Of a DNA stretch of 64,000 nt, positions 51,663 through 60,550 are shown in pieces. Where the stretch lies: the NCBI GenBank assembly GCA_018816345.1, contig JAHIWG010000173.1:1-64000 (forward strand), given 5' to 3'. The notes under the pieces were generated by a model. That model saw nothing but the letters and a program-made list of their open reading frames with translations. It was not told the DNA's origin and did no database searches. The stretch comes from Spirochaetota bacterium. Lineage in GTDB: Bacteria; Spirochaetota; Spirochaetia; Treponematales; UBA12059. Made by a program: the position numbers and the translations under genes. Position 1 is the stretch's first letter. Each line of letters starts with the position of its first letter.

Positions 51663-54254
51663 TTATTCCGCGAAGTCGATATAGAACACGGGAGTAGTCA
51701 GGTTGCCGTATTCCCAGTCGCCGGAATCTAGCGTGTGGGCTAACTTGATACTCGTCGGATAGACGGCCCCGCTAATGTACTTTAATACCTTGTCGATAGG
51801 AATTCGCTGTACGAGGGTGTTCGTCGTCTTATGGAACGATATCGGGTTATCGATTATGGTTTCATATGACGAGCCGCTATGAATACCGAGTCTCGTAGTC
51901 GTATCCCCTTTGTCCTTCACGTAGTCTATTCCCAGGCTCAGGGATCTTCTATCTCGCAAGCCGAACTGCAACAATGACAGGATCTTCTTCTTCGTACCCT
52001 TCGGGAACCTATACAGAGGATTCGCCGATTCGAAGTCGATTCGCCAGTAGAAGTACTTATCGTCCCGGCACATGTACACCTTGGTTATACCCATGCCAGC
52101 CTGAGTCAACACCCCTCCGGTAGCGCGTATAGGGACCGTGGGCGCCAGGATAGGCGGTATCCCGTTCCACGATTCCGGCTTCCTGATGTCGATGACGCGA
52201 CGCTCGAGGCGCGCGGCGAGCTCGGGACGGCTACCCCAGGCCACCCGCTCCACGGCATCGGGCGAGAGGATCAGGGTCTGGGCTCGGGATGGCTCCTCGG
52301 CTCGATCGAAGCGCAGGCTCAACGCTCCGGCAGGGAAGCTCAGTCTCCCGATCGGGGTGACGCCAACCTTCTCGTCGCCCGAGTACACGGAATATCCGGG
52401 CGGTACCAGTTCGAAGCTTACCTCGCCCGAGCCTTGCTTCGCCTTGAGCGGTATGGCGATGCGGCCGCTCTCGGGAACCGAGACCCACTCCGGCGTCTGC
52501 TCGACGTAATATCGTCCGTCGACGAAGCACCTCTGTACCCTGATGCGGTGGGCGCCGGGCGTTAGCTCCAGGTCGACGGGGGTCGTCACGTTGCTATCCT
52601 CGTCGATCATGACCATGATGCCGGGCGGGTCGCTGGTGAGCGACAGTATCCCCTTCCCTGCGGGCGCGCTGGCGCCCGTCGCGGCAGTCGCGCCCGTCGC
52701 GGCAGTCGCCGACGGAAGCGACGCTACCGCGGGCTGGGCCGCCGGCGTAGCCGGCCTCATGGGCCGGAGCGGCGGCACGCACACGACGTCCTTGCCGACG
52801 GGGACGAACACCGAGACCTCGGCCCTCTCCCAGCCCGCGCCATCGAAGCGCAGGGCGTAGGTGCCCGTGGGGAAGGGACCGAGGACGAGGCTCTCGTCGG
52901 CCTTGCCCGCGCTGGCGAGGAAGGTATCCTTCGCGTATACGCTCACGCCCTTCGGGAGCCCGCCGACGACTATCGCGCCGCCCGCGAATTTTAACGCGGC
53001 AGTCTTGCTCGGCTCTATCGTAGCCTCGTAGTCAGCGGGCTCGGACCACAGCCCGTAGGAGACGCGCGCCTGTATCTTCCCGGCCGGGAGGCCCGCGACC
53101 TCGAGGCCGCCGGAACCGACGGTTCCAGCCTCGGCCCCGTTCAGGTACAGCGTCGCCCCCTCGGGGAAGCCGGAGAGCGACAGGCCGCCCGTGGTAACCG
53201 GCTTGAAGGTAAGGACCAGCTCGGCGACGGCCCCCGGCGCGACGGTCACCCGCCGCTCCTCGACGGAGCCGGCGTAGCGGATCTCCACGCGCCGCTCCCC
53301 GACCTGGAGATTCGATAGCGCGAGGGCCGCGCCCGGCGAGACCCGCCCCGCCTTCTTGCCGTCGACGTATACCTCGGCCTCGGCGGCCGCGGAGATCGAC
53401 AGACCCCCGGTCGTCGGCTTGAGGAACAGCGCGTACGCGGCGCCGGTCTCGTTGCCGGGGATAGTGCCGATCAGCGGCTCGCTCTTGGTGACGCCGCGGC
53501 GTATCCTGTCGAACATGGTATGGGGGTCGAGGACCGGCTCGGTATTGCGCTCTAGGATCGACACGAGCTGGCGGCCGAACTCGCTCTCGTCGGGGACCGT
53601 CTCGGACGCCCCCGAGGTGAGCACCTGCCGCGCCGTCAGCCTCAGGGCCTTCTTGAAGAAGGCCGAGTCGACCGTCGGCCCCGCGCCCCTCGTCACGTTG
53701 AGGAAATCCCCGGAGAAGCACGCGTCGGCGATGAGGAGCACCCGCTGGACCTTGAGCCCGGCGATATAGTTACGCAGCTGGGCGTTGGGGATCCAGCTCC
53801 GCTGGCTGTAGACGTCCTTGGCGCCGTCGGACGCTATCCAGAAGCCGGTCTTCGACTCGTCGAGGTACCCGTGCCCCGCGTAGAATATGAGGAGCGAATC
53901 CTTCAGGCCCACCTTGCCGGGCAGCACGTCGAGGAACAGCCTCCGTATGCCGCTCGCCGTGGCGTCCTTGTCGTACAGCTCCAGGAACTCGTCGATGAAG
54001 TAGCGCTCCCCGAGGATGCGCCGCACGTCCCTGGCCTCGGTCGCCGCGCCCTTGAGCGACGGCCACTCGTCGTACTTGTCGATGCCGATTATGACCGCGA
54101 ACTGCCGGCCGACGTCGAAGTCGTCCGCGCCGACTACGCCCTTGGCGATGACCGAGAGGCCGCGGTCTTGGGCGACGGCGGCTTGTACGCATAAAAAGGG
54201 GATTAATGACGCCAGTAGCGCGCTGATCGCGCGGACTCGAGCGGACGCTCCCAT
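51663..54254 (-). CDS. Secreted caspase-like (C14) protein with PEGA repeats and CBM9-like C terminus
   Basis: An 863-aa protein with signal peptide (to about 28, AVAQ). A caspase/metacaspase domain (about 40-260) has an intact His128 (YAGHGYL) and Cys179 (ADACFSGDF) dyad. It is followed by about five PEGA-like domains (about 280-660), an Ala/Thr linker encoded by a duplicated 18-base unit (52672-52707), and a C-terminal beta-sandwich (about 690-863, ITKVYMCRDDKYFYWRIDFE) related in pattern to those of the two PEGA lipoproteins at 30355-36091. It probably acts in the envelope as a cysteine protease with Arg/Lys-type specificity; targets are unknown. It stands alone. Confidence 0.85.
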   Translation of the reverse strand: MGASARVRAISALLASLIPFLCVQAAVAQDRGLSVIAKGVVGADDFDVGRQFAVIIGIDKYDEWPSLKGAATEARDVRRILGERYFIDEFLELYDKDATASGIRRLFLDVLPGKVGLKDSLLIFYAGHGYLDESKTGFWIASDGAKDVYSQRSWIPNAQLRNYIAGLKVQRVLLIADACFSGDFLNVTRGAGPTVDSAFFKKALRLTARQVLTSGASETVPDESEFGRQLVSILERNTEPVLDPHTMFDRIRRGVTKSEPLIGTIPGNETGAAYALFLKPTTGGLSISAAAEAEVYVDGKKAGRVSPGAALALSNLQVGERRVEIRYAGSVEERRVTVAPGAVAELVLTFKPVTTGGLSLSGFPEGATLYLNGAEAGTVGSGGLEVAGLPAGKIQARVSYGLWSEPADYEATIEPSKTAALKFAGGAIVVGGLPKGVSVYAKDTFLASAGKADESLVLGPFPTGTYALRFDGAGWERAEVSVFVPVGKDVVCVPPLRPMRPATPAAQPAVASLPSATAATGATAATGASAPAGKGILSLTSDPPGIMVMIDEDSNVTTPVDLELTPGAHRIRVQRCFVDGRYYVEQTPEWVSVPESGRIAIPLKAKQGSGEVSFELVPPGYSVYSGDEKVGVTPIGRLSFPAGALSLRFDRAEEPSRAQTLILSPDAVERVAWGSRPELAARLERRVIDIRKPESWNGIPPILAPTVPIRATGGVLTQAGMGITKVYMCRDDKYFYWRIDFESANPLYRFPKGTKKKILSLLQFGLRDRRSLSLGIDYVKDKGDTTTRLGIHSGSSYETIIDNPISFHKTTNTLVQRIPIDKVLKYISGAVYPTSIKLAHTLDSGDWEYGNLTTPVFYIDFAE

Positions 54255-54373
54255 GGGACCCTCCCTACCGCCGAGACGGTATCGTCGCGCGCTGAACTAG
54301 GCTAGCAGGGTATACGCCTCGGCTGGAACATAGTACTAGGATTATACCACCGTATCGTATCCATATCGACAGC

Positions 54374-55009
54374 CTATCCCAGCCTCTTCCCGTACATGAT
54401 GCCCTCGCACTCCCCGACGCCGCTCCAGAACGTATCGGGAGCCCGCTTTAGGACCTCGTAGCCGCGCTTCTCGTAGAACGGCAGGGCCTTGGCGTTCAGG
54501 CTCGACGTATGCAGGTGGATGCCCTCTACTCCGAGCCCCCGGAGCCGCTCCTCGTAGGCGCGCACGAGGCCGCCGCCGAGCCCGAGCCGCTGATGGCTGT
54601 CGAGCAGGTTGATGTGGAGGAAGGCGGGATAGCCTTCCGGGGGCGGGCTATCCGGCTCCTTGAGCCGAGCCCAGCGCATGACCTCGCGGAACGACTCGGG
54701 GTGGCGCCACCAGGTATACGATAACATCCTCCATACGATGCGGGGCTTCATGAGGCGGTCGAAGCGGCGCCCGTATCCCGCGGCGTCGCGGGCGCCTATG
54801 ACGTAGCCGACGACCTTCCCCCCGTCGTCGGCTACGAAACAGTTCTCGATCTCGTACATGACGAAATACAGGCAGAAGAGGTAGCCGAACAGTCGCCTGT
54901 CGTTAAAACGGCCCAGGCCCTCCAGGTCCTCGCCCATGAAGCCCGTATGCCAGCAGACGTCCATGACGCCGGCCGCGTCGCCCTTCCTCGCCGGCCTGAT
55001 GACGGTCAT
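54374..55009 (-). CDS. GNAT-family N-acetyltransferase
   Basis: A 211-aa acetyltransferase with motif A SHQRLGLGGGLVRAYEERL and the late HTSSLNAKALPFYEKRGYE block. The start overlaps the stop of the oxidoreductase gene by 4 bases (ATGA), so the two are co-expressed. The pair may modify and oxidise one sugar or amine substrate; the substrate is unknown. Confidence 0.85.
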   Translation of the reverse strand: MTVIRPARKGDAAGVMDVCWHTGFMGEDLEGLGRFNDRRLFGYLFCLYFVMYEIENCFVADDGGKVVGYVIGARDAAGYGRRFDRLMKPRIVWRMLSYTWWRHPESFREVMRWARLKEPDSPPPEGYPAFLHINLLDSHQRLGLGGGLVRAYEERLRGLGVEGIHLHTSSLNAKALPFYEKRGYEVLKRAPDTFWSGVGECEGIMYGKRLG

Positions 55010-56340
55010 AGGCTCACGACCCGCCCGCCCGCGCGGGACTCGTGGGCGGCGAAGGCCATCCTATGGCTCATGAGCGCCTCGTCCGCCGGGGACGCTTCCG
55101 TCCGTCCCTCGAGTATCTCCGTGAAGCGCTCTATCATGCCGCGGTCTCCTTCCGCGTGGCCGTAGGCGTCCGACCGTACGGGATATCGCGCGCGCCGGCC
55201 GTCGCGGTGCCTATGCACCTCGAGGCCGCCGCCGCCGCCGAAGGTCCCGAGGAGGGTTCCCCTCGACCCGTCTATCCGGAGCGTCCTACCCTCGAGGTGG
55301 GAATGGCCCTGCATCCTGAGCGTCGCCGTCAGGCCGCCCTCGAAATCGAATATGGTCTCCTGGTGGTCTACCTGGTCGTTATCGCAGGCGTAGACGCAGC
55401 GCCCGTACGGGCCCTCGCGCAGGGCGCGCATGACGCCGGCCTCGCTCAGGTCCGTCGTGATAGTCGACGTGGGCCACTCGGGCCAGTCGACGTAGCGCCC
55501 GAGGCCGGGCACGAGCCGACAGAGCCCGGGCGCGCGGAGGAGGAGTCCCATCGCGGCGCGTACCGGAGCGGAGCCGGCCTTGCGCAGGGCCAGCTTCATG
55601 TGGCGCCCTCGGAGGTAGGTGTCGACGGCGTCGTACTGGCATTCCGCCCGGCAGCCGTCGGTACAGCGCGGCGTGGCCCCGGGAGGCGCGTTCTCCGGCC
55701 TGAAATGCGACAGGGCGCCGAACGAGGCTACCCTCAGGGGCCTCCGGCCGGCCAGCCAGGCTATGAGGTCGAGGTCGTGGCAGCATTTCGCCAGTATCAT
55801 GGGCGAGGCCGACGCGCTGTCGCGCCAATTGCCCCGGACATAGGAATGGGCCATGTGATGATAGGAGACGTTCTCGGCGTGGAAGATGGAGTAGGGCTCG
55901 CCTATATCGCCCCGGTCAACGACGGCCTTCGCGGCCTTCCAGAAGGCCGTGTGCCGCAGGACGTGGCAGACGGAGAGCGCTCGGCCGCTTCCGCGCGCCG
56001 CCTCGGCGACGCGGGCGCAGTCCGGCTCCGAGAGGGCCATCGGCTTCTCCAGGAGGACGTGGTAGCCGGCCTCGAAGGCGGCCAGGCAGGGCTCGACGTG
56101 GAGCCTGTCCTGGGTGGCGACTATACAGCCGTCGGCCAGGCGCGGCTCGGCCAGGAGCTCGGCCCAATCCCGATAGCGCCGCTCGGGCGGTATGCCGTGA
56201 AGCCGGGCCGCGCGCTCGCGCCGGGCCGGATCGGGCTCGGCCACGGCTACCACCTTGAGCCTCTCCGGATGGGCCAGCGCGAAGCCCGCGTATATCATGC
56301 CGCGGTCGCCCGCTCCTATCAGTACCGCCGTCGCCGCCAT
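55006..56340 (-). CDS. Gfo/Idh/MocA-family oxidoreductase
   Basis: A 444-aa NAD(P)-dependent dehydrogenase. Rossmann motif GAGDRGMIYAG is at the N terminus. The sugar-dehydrogenase block LLEKPMA and the catalytic-region block KCCHDLDLI follow. A Cys-rich insert (PRCTDGCRAECQY) around residues 225-240 could be a metal site; it is unusual for this family. It is followed by an overlapping acetyltransferase gene. Confidence 0.88.
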   Translation of the reverse strand: MAATAVLIGAGDRGMIYAGFALAHPERLKVVAVAEPDPARRERAARLHGIPPERRYRDWAELLAEPRLADGCIVATQDRLHVEPCLAAFEAGYHVLLEKPMALSEPDCARVAEAARGSGRALSVCHVLRHTAFWKAAKAVVDRGDIGEPYSIFHAENVSYHHMAHSYVRGNWRDSASASPMILAKCCHDLDLIAWLAGRRPLRVASFGALSHFRPENAPPGATPRCTDGCRAECQYDAVDTYLRGRHMKLALRKAGSAPVRAAMGLLLRAPGLCRLVPGLGRYVDWPEWPTSTITTDLSEAGVMRALREGPYGRCVYACDNDQVDHQETIFDFEGGLTATLRMQGHSHLEGRTLRIDGSRGTLLGTFGGGGGLEVHRHRDGRRARYPVRSDAYGHAEGDRGMIERFTEILEGRTEASPADEALMSHRMAFAAHESRAGGRVVSL

Positions 56341-56433
56341 CGCCGTGCCTCCCGTCTCCGAGGCGAACGCCTCCCGTCGCCGCGCGCCTATAGTCTAGCA
56401 TCGTTCAGGAGAAGCCAGTAGCTAAAACGAGCC

Positions 56434-56462
56434 TTGACTCCTCGGGGTACTTCGCCTATCAT
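56434..56462 (+). promoter_or_regulatory. Promoter of the nitronate monooxygenase-fabF pair
   Basis: TTGACT (56434-56439), a 17-base spacer and TATCAT (56457-56462), giving a leader of about 35 bases before ATG 56504. Confidence 0.65.
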
Positions 56463-56503
56463 CAATGGACATTTTGACGCAATCTGTCAGTTAGGAAAAT
56501 ACA

Positions 56504-57955
56504 ATGAAGCATCCGCGAATAATTCAGGGCGGCATGGGCGTCGGGGTCTCGGACTGGAGGCTCGCGAGGACGGTAGCCATGCGCGGGGCGATGGGCGTGG
56601 TATCGGGCACGGCCCTAGACGCGGTGCTCGCGCGGCGACTGGAGCAGGGCGACCTCGACGGCCACATGAGGCGCGGGATAGCGGCCTTCCCCGACCGCGC
56701 CGTAGCAGGGCGCGTGCTCTCGGCGTACTATAGGCCCGACGGCTCGCCCGACACCCACGATTTCAGCTCGGCCGCGATGCGCCGGGCCGACGCGCCCGAC
56801 GCCCCGCGGGCCGACCCGCGCGTCGACGAGCTGACCGTCGTAGCCAATTTCGTGGAGGTCTTCCTGGCCCGCGAGGGCCATGGGGGAGCCGTGGGCATCA
56901 ACTACCTCGAGAAAGTGCAGCTACCTAACCCGGCGGCCATCTACGGCGCGATGCTAGCGGGAGTCGACTACGTGCTCATGGGGGCGGGCATACCTCTGGA
57001 GATACCCGGCCTGCTCGACCGCTACGCCCGCGGAGAAGGCGGCGAGATACGGCTACAGGTCGAGGGCGCGTCCAAGGACGAGCGCTTCTACGCCCGGTTC
57101 GATGCCGCCGCGGTCCTCGCCTCGCCTCCCCCGAGCCTCAAGCGCCCCGCGTTCCTGGCCATCGTCTCGTCGTACATCCTGGCCGCGACCATGGCGACGC
57201 GGGCGTCGGGCAAGGTGGACGGCATAATCGTGGAGAACCATAGCGCCGGCGGGCACAACGCGCCTCCGAGGGGCGCCCTCGAGCTCGACGGAAACGGGGA
57301 GCCCGTATACGGTCCCAAGGACTCGGTCGACTACGCCCGCATGGTAGGGCTGGGCATCCCGTTCTGGCTGGGCGGATCGTACGGCAGGCCGGAGTCGCTG
57401 TCCGAGTCCAGGGCCGAGGGGGCCGCGGGCATCCAGGTTGGGACGCTGTTCGCCTTCTGCAGGGAATCCGGGTTGCTACCGGAACTGAAGAAGCGTTTCC
57501 TCAAGGCCCTGGAGGCGGGCAAGGCGCTCGTCAAGACCCACCCCGAGGCCTCTCCCACGGGCTACCCGTTCAAGATAGCGGCGCTCGAAGGCAGTCTGTC
57601 CGGGGAGGACGTATTCGCCGCGCGGAAGCGCGTCTGCAACATGGGCCTGCTCCGCGAGCTCTTCAAGACGGGTACGGGGACGATAGGCTACCGCTGCCCG
57701 GCCGAGCCGGAGGCCGCCTACGAGGCGAAGGGCGGAGACGCCAAGAAGGCGACCAACGCGCGCTGCCTCTGCAACGCGCTCCTGGCCAACATAGGCCTCG
57801 GCATGGAATACGCGGGAAGCTATCTCGAGAAGCCGCTCCTGACCGTCGGGAAGCAGCTCGAGTCGCTCCGGCAGCTAGTGAAGCGCTTCGGCCTCGACTA
57901 CTCCGCCGTCGACGTGCTCGAGTTCCTAGGCCTCGCTCCCGAGGCGGCGTCGTGA
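56504..57955 (+). CDS. Nitronate monooxygenase / 2-nitropropane dioxygenase family FMN protein
   Basis: A 483-aa FMN TIM-barrel protein. IIQGGMGVGVSDWRLA starts the barrel, and ENHSAGGHN contains the family active-site His. The C-terminal part has a Cys-rich block (RKRVCNMG, YRCPAEP, ARCLCNALL), seen in longer members of the family that include PfaD-like enoyl reductases. Its stop overlaps the start of FabF by 4 bases (GTGA), which points to a fatty-acid role such as enoyl reduction rather than nitronate oxidation. That is inference. Confidence 0.87.
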   Translation: MKHPRIIQGGMGVGVSDWRLARTVAMRGAMGVVSGTALDAVLARRLEQGDLDGHMRRGIAAFPDRAVAGRVLSAYYRPDGSPDTHDFSSAAMRRADAPDAPRADPRVDELTVVANFVEVFLAREGHGGAVGINYLEKVQLPNPAAIYGAMLAGVDYVLMGAGIPLEIPGLLDRYARGEGGEIRLQVEGASKDERFYARFDAAAVLASPPPSLKRPAFLAIVSSYILAATMATRASGKVDGIIVENHSAGGHNAPPRGALELDGNGEPVYGPKDSVDYARMVGLGIPFWLGGSYGRPESLSESRAEGAAGIQVGTLFAFCRESGLLPELKKRFLKALEAGKALVKTHPEASPTGYPFKIAALEGSLSGEDVFAARKRVCNMGLLRELFKTGTGTIGYRCPAEPEAAYEAKGGDAKKATNARCLCNALLANIGLGMEYAGSYLEKPLLTVGKQLESLRQLVKRFGLDYSAVDVLEFLGLAPEAAS

Positions 57956-59193
57956 GAGGTGACCCGGTAGTCGTGACCGGCTTGGGAGTAGTCTCGAGCG
58001 TCGGCGTAGGCGTCGAGGAATTCTGGGAGAGCTGCGCGGCCGGCGTCTCGGGAGCCGCGCGGATTAAGGCCTTCGACCCGACGGGCTTCCATAGCGAGAT
58101 AGCCTGCGAGGTCAAGGATTTCGATCCGGATCGGCGCATGCCCAAGAAGCAGTCTAGGCGCCTCGCGCGCTTCTCGCAATTCGCCGTCTACGCCGCCGCC
58201 GAGGCCGTCGAGGCGGCCGGCCTGGATATCCAGGCCATGGTCCCTTCCAGGATAGGATGCCTCGTCGGCGCGGCCGCCGGCGGCTACGACGTCCTCGAGG
58301 AGCAGTACGCCTCGTTCCTAAAGAACGGCCCGAGGAACGGCAACCCGCTCGCCGTGCCCAAGACGATAGCCAACATGGCCGCCTGCGCGGTCGCTATAAA
58401 CCTCGGCATAACCGGCCCCAACGCGGCGGTCCTGAGCGCCTGCGCGACGGGCGCGCACAACATAGCGCTCGCCAAGATGATGATTCAATCCGGCTACGCC
58501 GACGTCGTCGTGGCGGGCGGGGCCGAGGCGGCCATCACGCCCATGGTGGTCGACTCGTACGGCTGCATGGGCGTCCTATCGACCCGCAACGGCGATCCGG
58601 CCAGGGCGTCGCGCCCGTTCGACTCCGGCCGCGACGGCTTCGTGATAGGCGAGGGCGCGGGCGTGATGGTCCTGGAGAGCCTCTCCCACGCGACCCGCAG
58701 GGGGGCGGCTATCCTCGGCGTACTCGAGGGCTTCGGCATGACAAGCGACGCCCAGAGCATAGCCATTCCCGACCCGGAGGGCCGCTTCGCCGCCGAGGCG
58801 ATGCGCCTGGCCATCGCCGACGCCGGGCTGGGACCCGGGGACGTGGATTACGTCAACGCCCACGGCACGTCCACGGCGGCCAACGACGCCGTGGAGACCA
58901 AGGCGATCCGTCTGGCCTTCGGCTCCCGCGCCGACGCGCTTTCGATAAGCTCGACCAAGTCGATGATAGGCCATACCCTGGGCGCCGCGGGCGCCATAGA
59001 GGCCATCGTCGCCGTCCTGTCCTTGCGCGACGGGCTCGTCAGCCCAACCATAAACCTCGAGGATCCCGACCCCGCCTGCGACCTCGATTACACGCCCGGG
59101 ATCGCCAGGCGCAGGCCGCTCGCCCATGCTATATCCAATTCCTTCGGCTTCGGCGGCCAGAACTGCTCGCTGCTGTTCGGGAAGAGCCCGTAG
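57952..59193 (+). CDS. fabF: 3-oxoacyl-ACP synthase II
   Basis: A 413-aa condensing enzyme of fatty-acid elongation with the triad Cys164 (SACATGAH), His304 (NAHGTST) and His341 (IGHTLGAAGA), the same spacing as E. coli FabF. The start is GTG, overlapping the stop of the FMN gene. A gene pair like this suggests a dedicated fatty-acid or lipid branch; other fab genes are not in the window. Confidence 0.93.
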   Translation: MRGDPVVVTGLGVVSSVGVGVEEFWESCAAGVSGAARIKAFDPTGFHSEIACEVKDFDPDRRMPKKQSRRLARFSQFAVYAAAEAVEAAGLDIQAMVPSRIGCLVGAAAGGYDVLEEQYASFLKNGPRNGNPLAVPKTIANMAACAVAINLGITGPNAAVLSACATGAHNIALAKMMIQSGYADVVVAGGAEAAITPMVVDSYGCMGVLSTRNGDPARASRPFDSGRDGFVIGEGAGVMVLESLSHATRRGAAILGVLEGFGMTSDAQSIAIPDPEGRFAAEAMRLAIADAGLGPGDVDYVNAHGTSTAANDAVETKAIRLAFGSRADALSISSTKSMIGHTLGAAGAIEAIVAVLSLRDGLVSPTINLEDPDPACDLDYTPGIARRRPLAHAISNSFGFGGQNCSLLFGKSP

Positions 59194-59203
59194 TGACGCG
59201 ACA

Positions 59204-59254
59204 GGCCTCGTTCCGGCCTCATTCCGGCCTCGTTCCGGCCTCATTCCGGCCTCC
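59204..59254. repeat. 11-bp tandem repeat at a gene end
   Basis: Four 11-base units (ggcctcgttcc alternating with ggcctcattcc) and a partial fifth. The repeat covers the stop codon (59241-59243) of the small minus-strand gene, so a copy-number change could alter its C terminus. Confidence 0.85.
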
Positions 59255-59492
59255 AGACGTGCCTCATGGCGTATTCGATGGCCTCCGGGACTTCCTCGCC
59301 CGATTCGTAACGCTCACGCCAGAAGGCCTCCCCCAGGTCCGCCGCCAGGGCCCTCGTGACGTCGCCGCCAATATCGTCCAGGTAGCATTGGAGGGCTTCG
59401 TACCACAGCTCGAAAATCACGGCGCCGCGGCTTAGCCTGAGGGCCTGTATCTCCTTGCGGGTCAGGCCCTTGTACCGTAACGACAGTTTCAT
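59241..59492 (-). CDS. Small hypothetical protein, 83 aa
   Basis: A compact helical protein (KLSLRYKGLTRKEIQALRL at the N terminus) I do not recognise. GGAG lies 6 bases before the ATG and codon use fits the neighbours, so it is probably real. It follows the hydrolase gene on the same strand. Confidence 0.6.
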   Translation of the reverse strand: MKLSLRYKGLTRKEIQALRLSRGAVIFELWYEALQCYLDDIGGDVTRALAADLGEAFWRERYESGEEVPEAIEYAMRHVWRPE

Positions 59493-59580
59493 GGCGACTC
59501 CGGGGAAGGGAGGCCCGCCGGACGGCCGATGCCGCCTGACGGGCCGGAAGGCCCGGGGGTACCGGGCCGGGACGCTCGGC

Positions 59581-60501
59581 CTAGCGCAGCGTCTTGGCGA
59601 AGAAGCCGGAGACGGCGCTCACGGTGTCCAGCTTTACCTGGGGATCGCCGCCGTAGAATCCGTAGCCGTGATCGGCGCCCTTGATAGTAACGAGCTCCAC
59701 GCCGGAGCTCTTGGCGGCGGCGGCGGCCGACTCGTTGACGACCGGCTCGACTATTATCGTATCCTCGGCCCCCCGCACGTAGATGACGGGTCCCGAATAG
59801 GCTCGGATGGCGGCGATGCACTTGGCGGCACCGTTATCCTCGAACCACTTGGCCCCGAGGTCCTGGACCTGGCCGAACGGCGTCGTGAAGACCACGTGCC
59901 CCTCGGCGGCGGCCTTGGCGGCCATGGCCGCGTAGGCGTCCGCGCCGCCCATGAAGGAGAACATCGCGTCCGGTCCGTCGGTCGCCACGGGCGCGAGCAG
60001 TCCCAGCGCCTTGTAGGAAGCGTTCCCGGTGGAGAGGATGGCGAGCCTGCCGCCCATGCTGTAGCCGAACATGCCGACGCGCCTGGCGTCGATCGGGGCG
60101 TTGGCGATCGCGTAGAGCCTGGAAGCCTCTATGTCGGCTAGCATGTTAGTAAGGTTGTTCTGGGTGAAAGGCTCGACGCTCACGCCGCATCCCGGGAAGT
60201 CCATCCTGATGCTCGCGATGCCTTCCGCCGCCAGGGCCTCGGCTATGGACGTGAAGCCGCCGTTCTCCTCCTTGCTGCCGCCGTGGCCGTGGGCCATGAC
60301 GACGAGCGGCACCTTGGCGCCGGAGACGGGCGCCGTCAGCACGGCGGGCACGGCGACGCCCCGGGACATTACGGCCACGGTCCTGGCCTCGAACGGTCCG
60401 GGCGCCTGCGCCGCCGGGCCGGAGACGCAGGCGACGAGCGCCGCGGCGAGCGCGACCGCGACCGCGACGGCCGCGAGCTTGGTAACTGCTACGTTTCTCA
60501 T
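59581..60501 (-). CDS. Alpha/beta hydrolase lipoprotein
   Basis: A 306-aa lipoprotein (lipobox LVAC, Cys25) with a dienelactone-hydrolase/esterase-like alpha/beta fold. Nucleophile Ser148 is in GYSMGG, the oxyanion region is HGHGGSKEENGG, and the His is in KGADHGYGF. It probably removes acyl or sugar esters outside the cytoplasm. AAGGAG sits 6 bases before ATG. Confidence 0.85.
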   Translation of the reverse strand: MRNVAVTKLAAVAVAVALAAALVACVSGPAAQAPGPFEARTVAVMSRGVAVPAVLTAPVSGAKVPLVVMAHGHGGSKEENGGFTSIAEALAAEGIASIRMDFPGCGVSVEPFTQNNLTNMLADIEASRLYAIANAPIDARRVGMFGYSMGGRLAILSTGNASYKALGLLAPVATDGPDAMFSFMGGADAYAAMAAKAAAEGHVVFTTPFGQVQDLGAKWFEDNGAAKCIAAIRAYSGPVIYVRGAEDTIIVEPVVNESAAAAAKSSGVELVTIKGADHGYGFYGGDPQVKLDTVSAVSGFFAKTLR

Positions 60502-60550
60502 TATATGCTCCTTACGAAGGACTAAGATCGATGATCGGGGAGGGCCGTCG

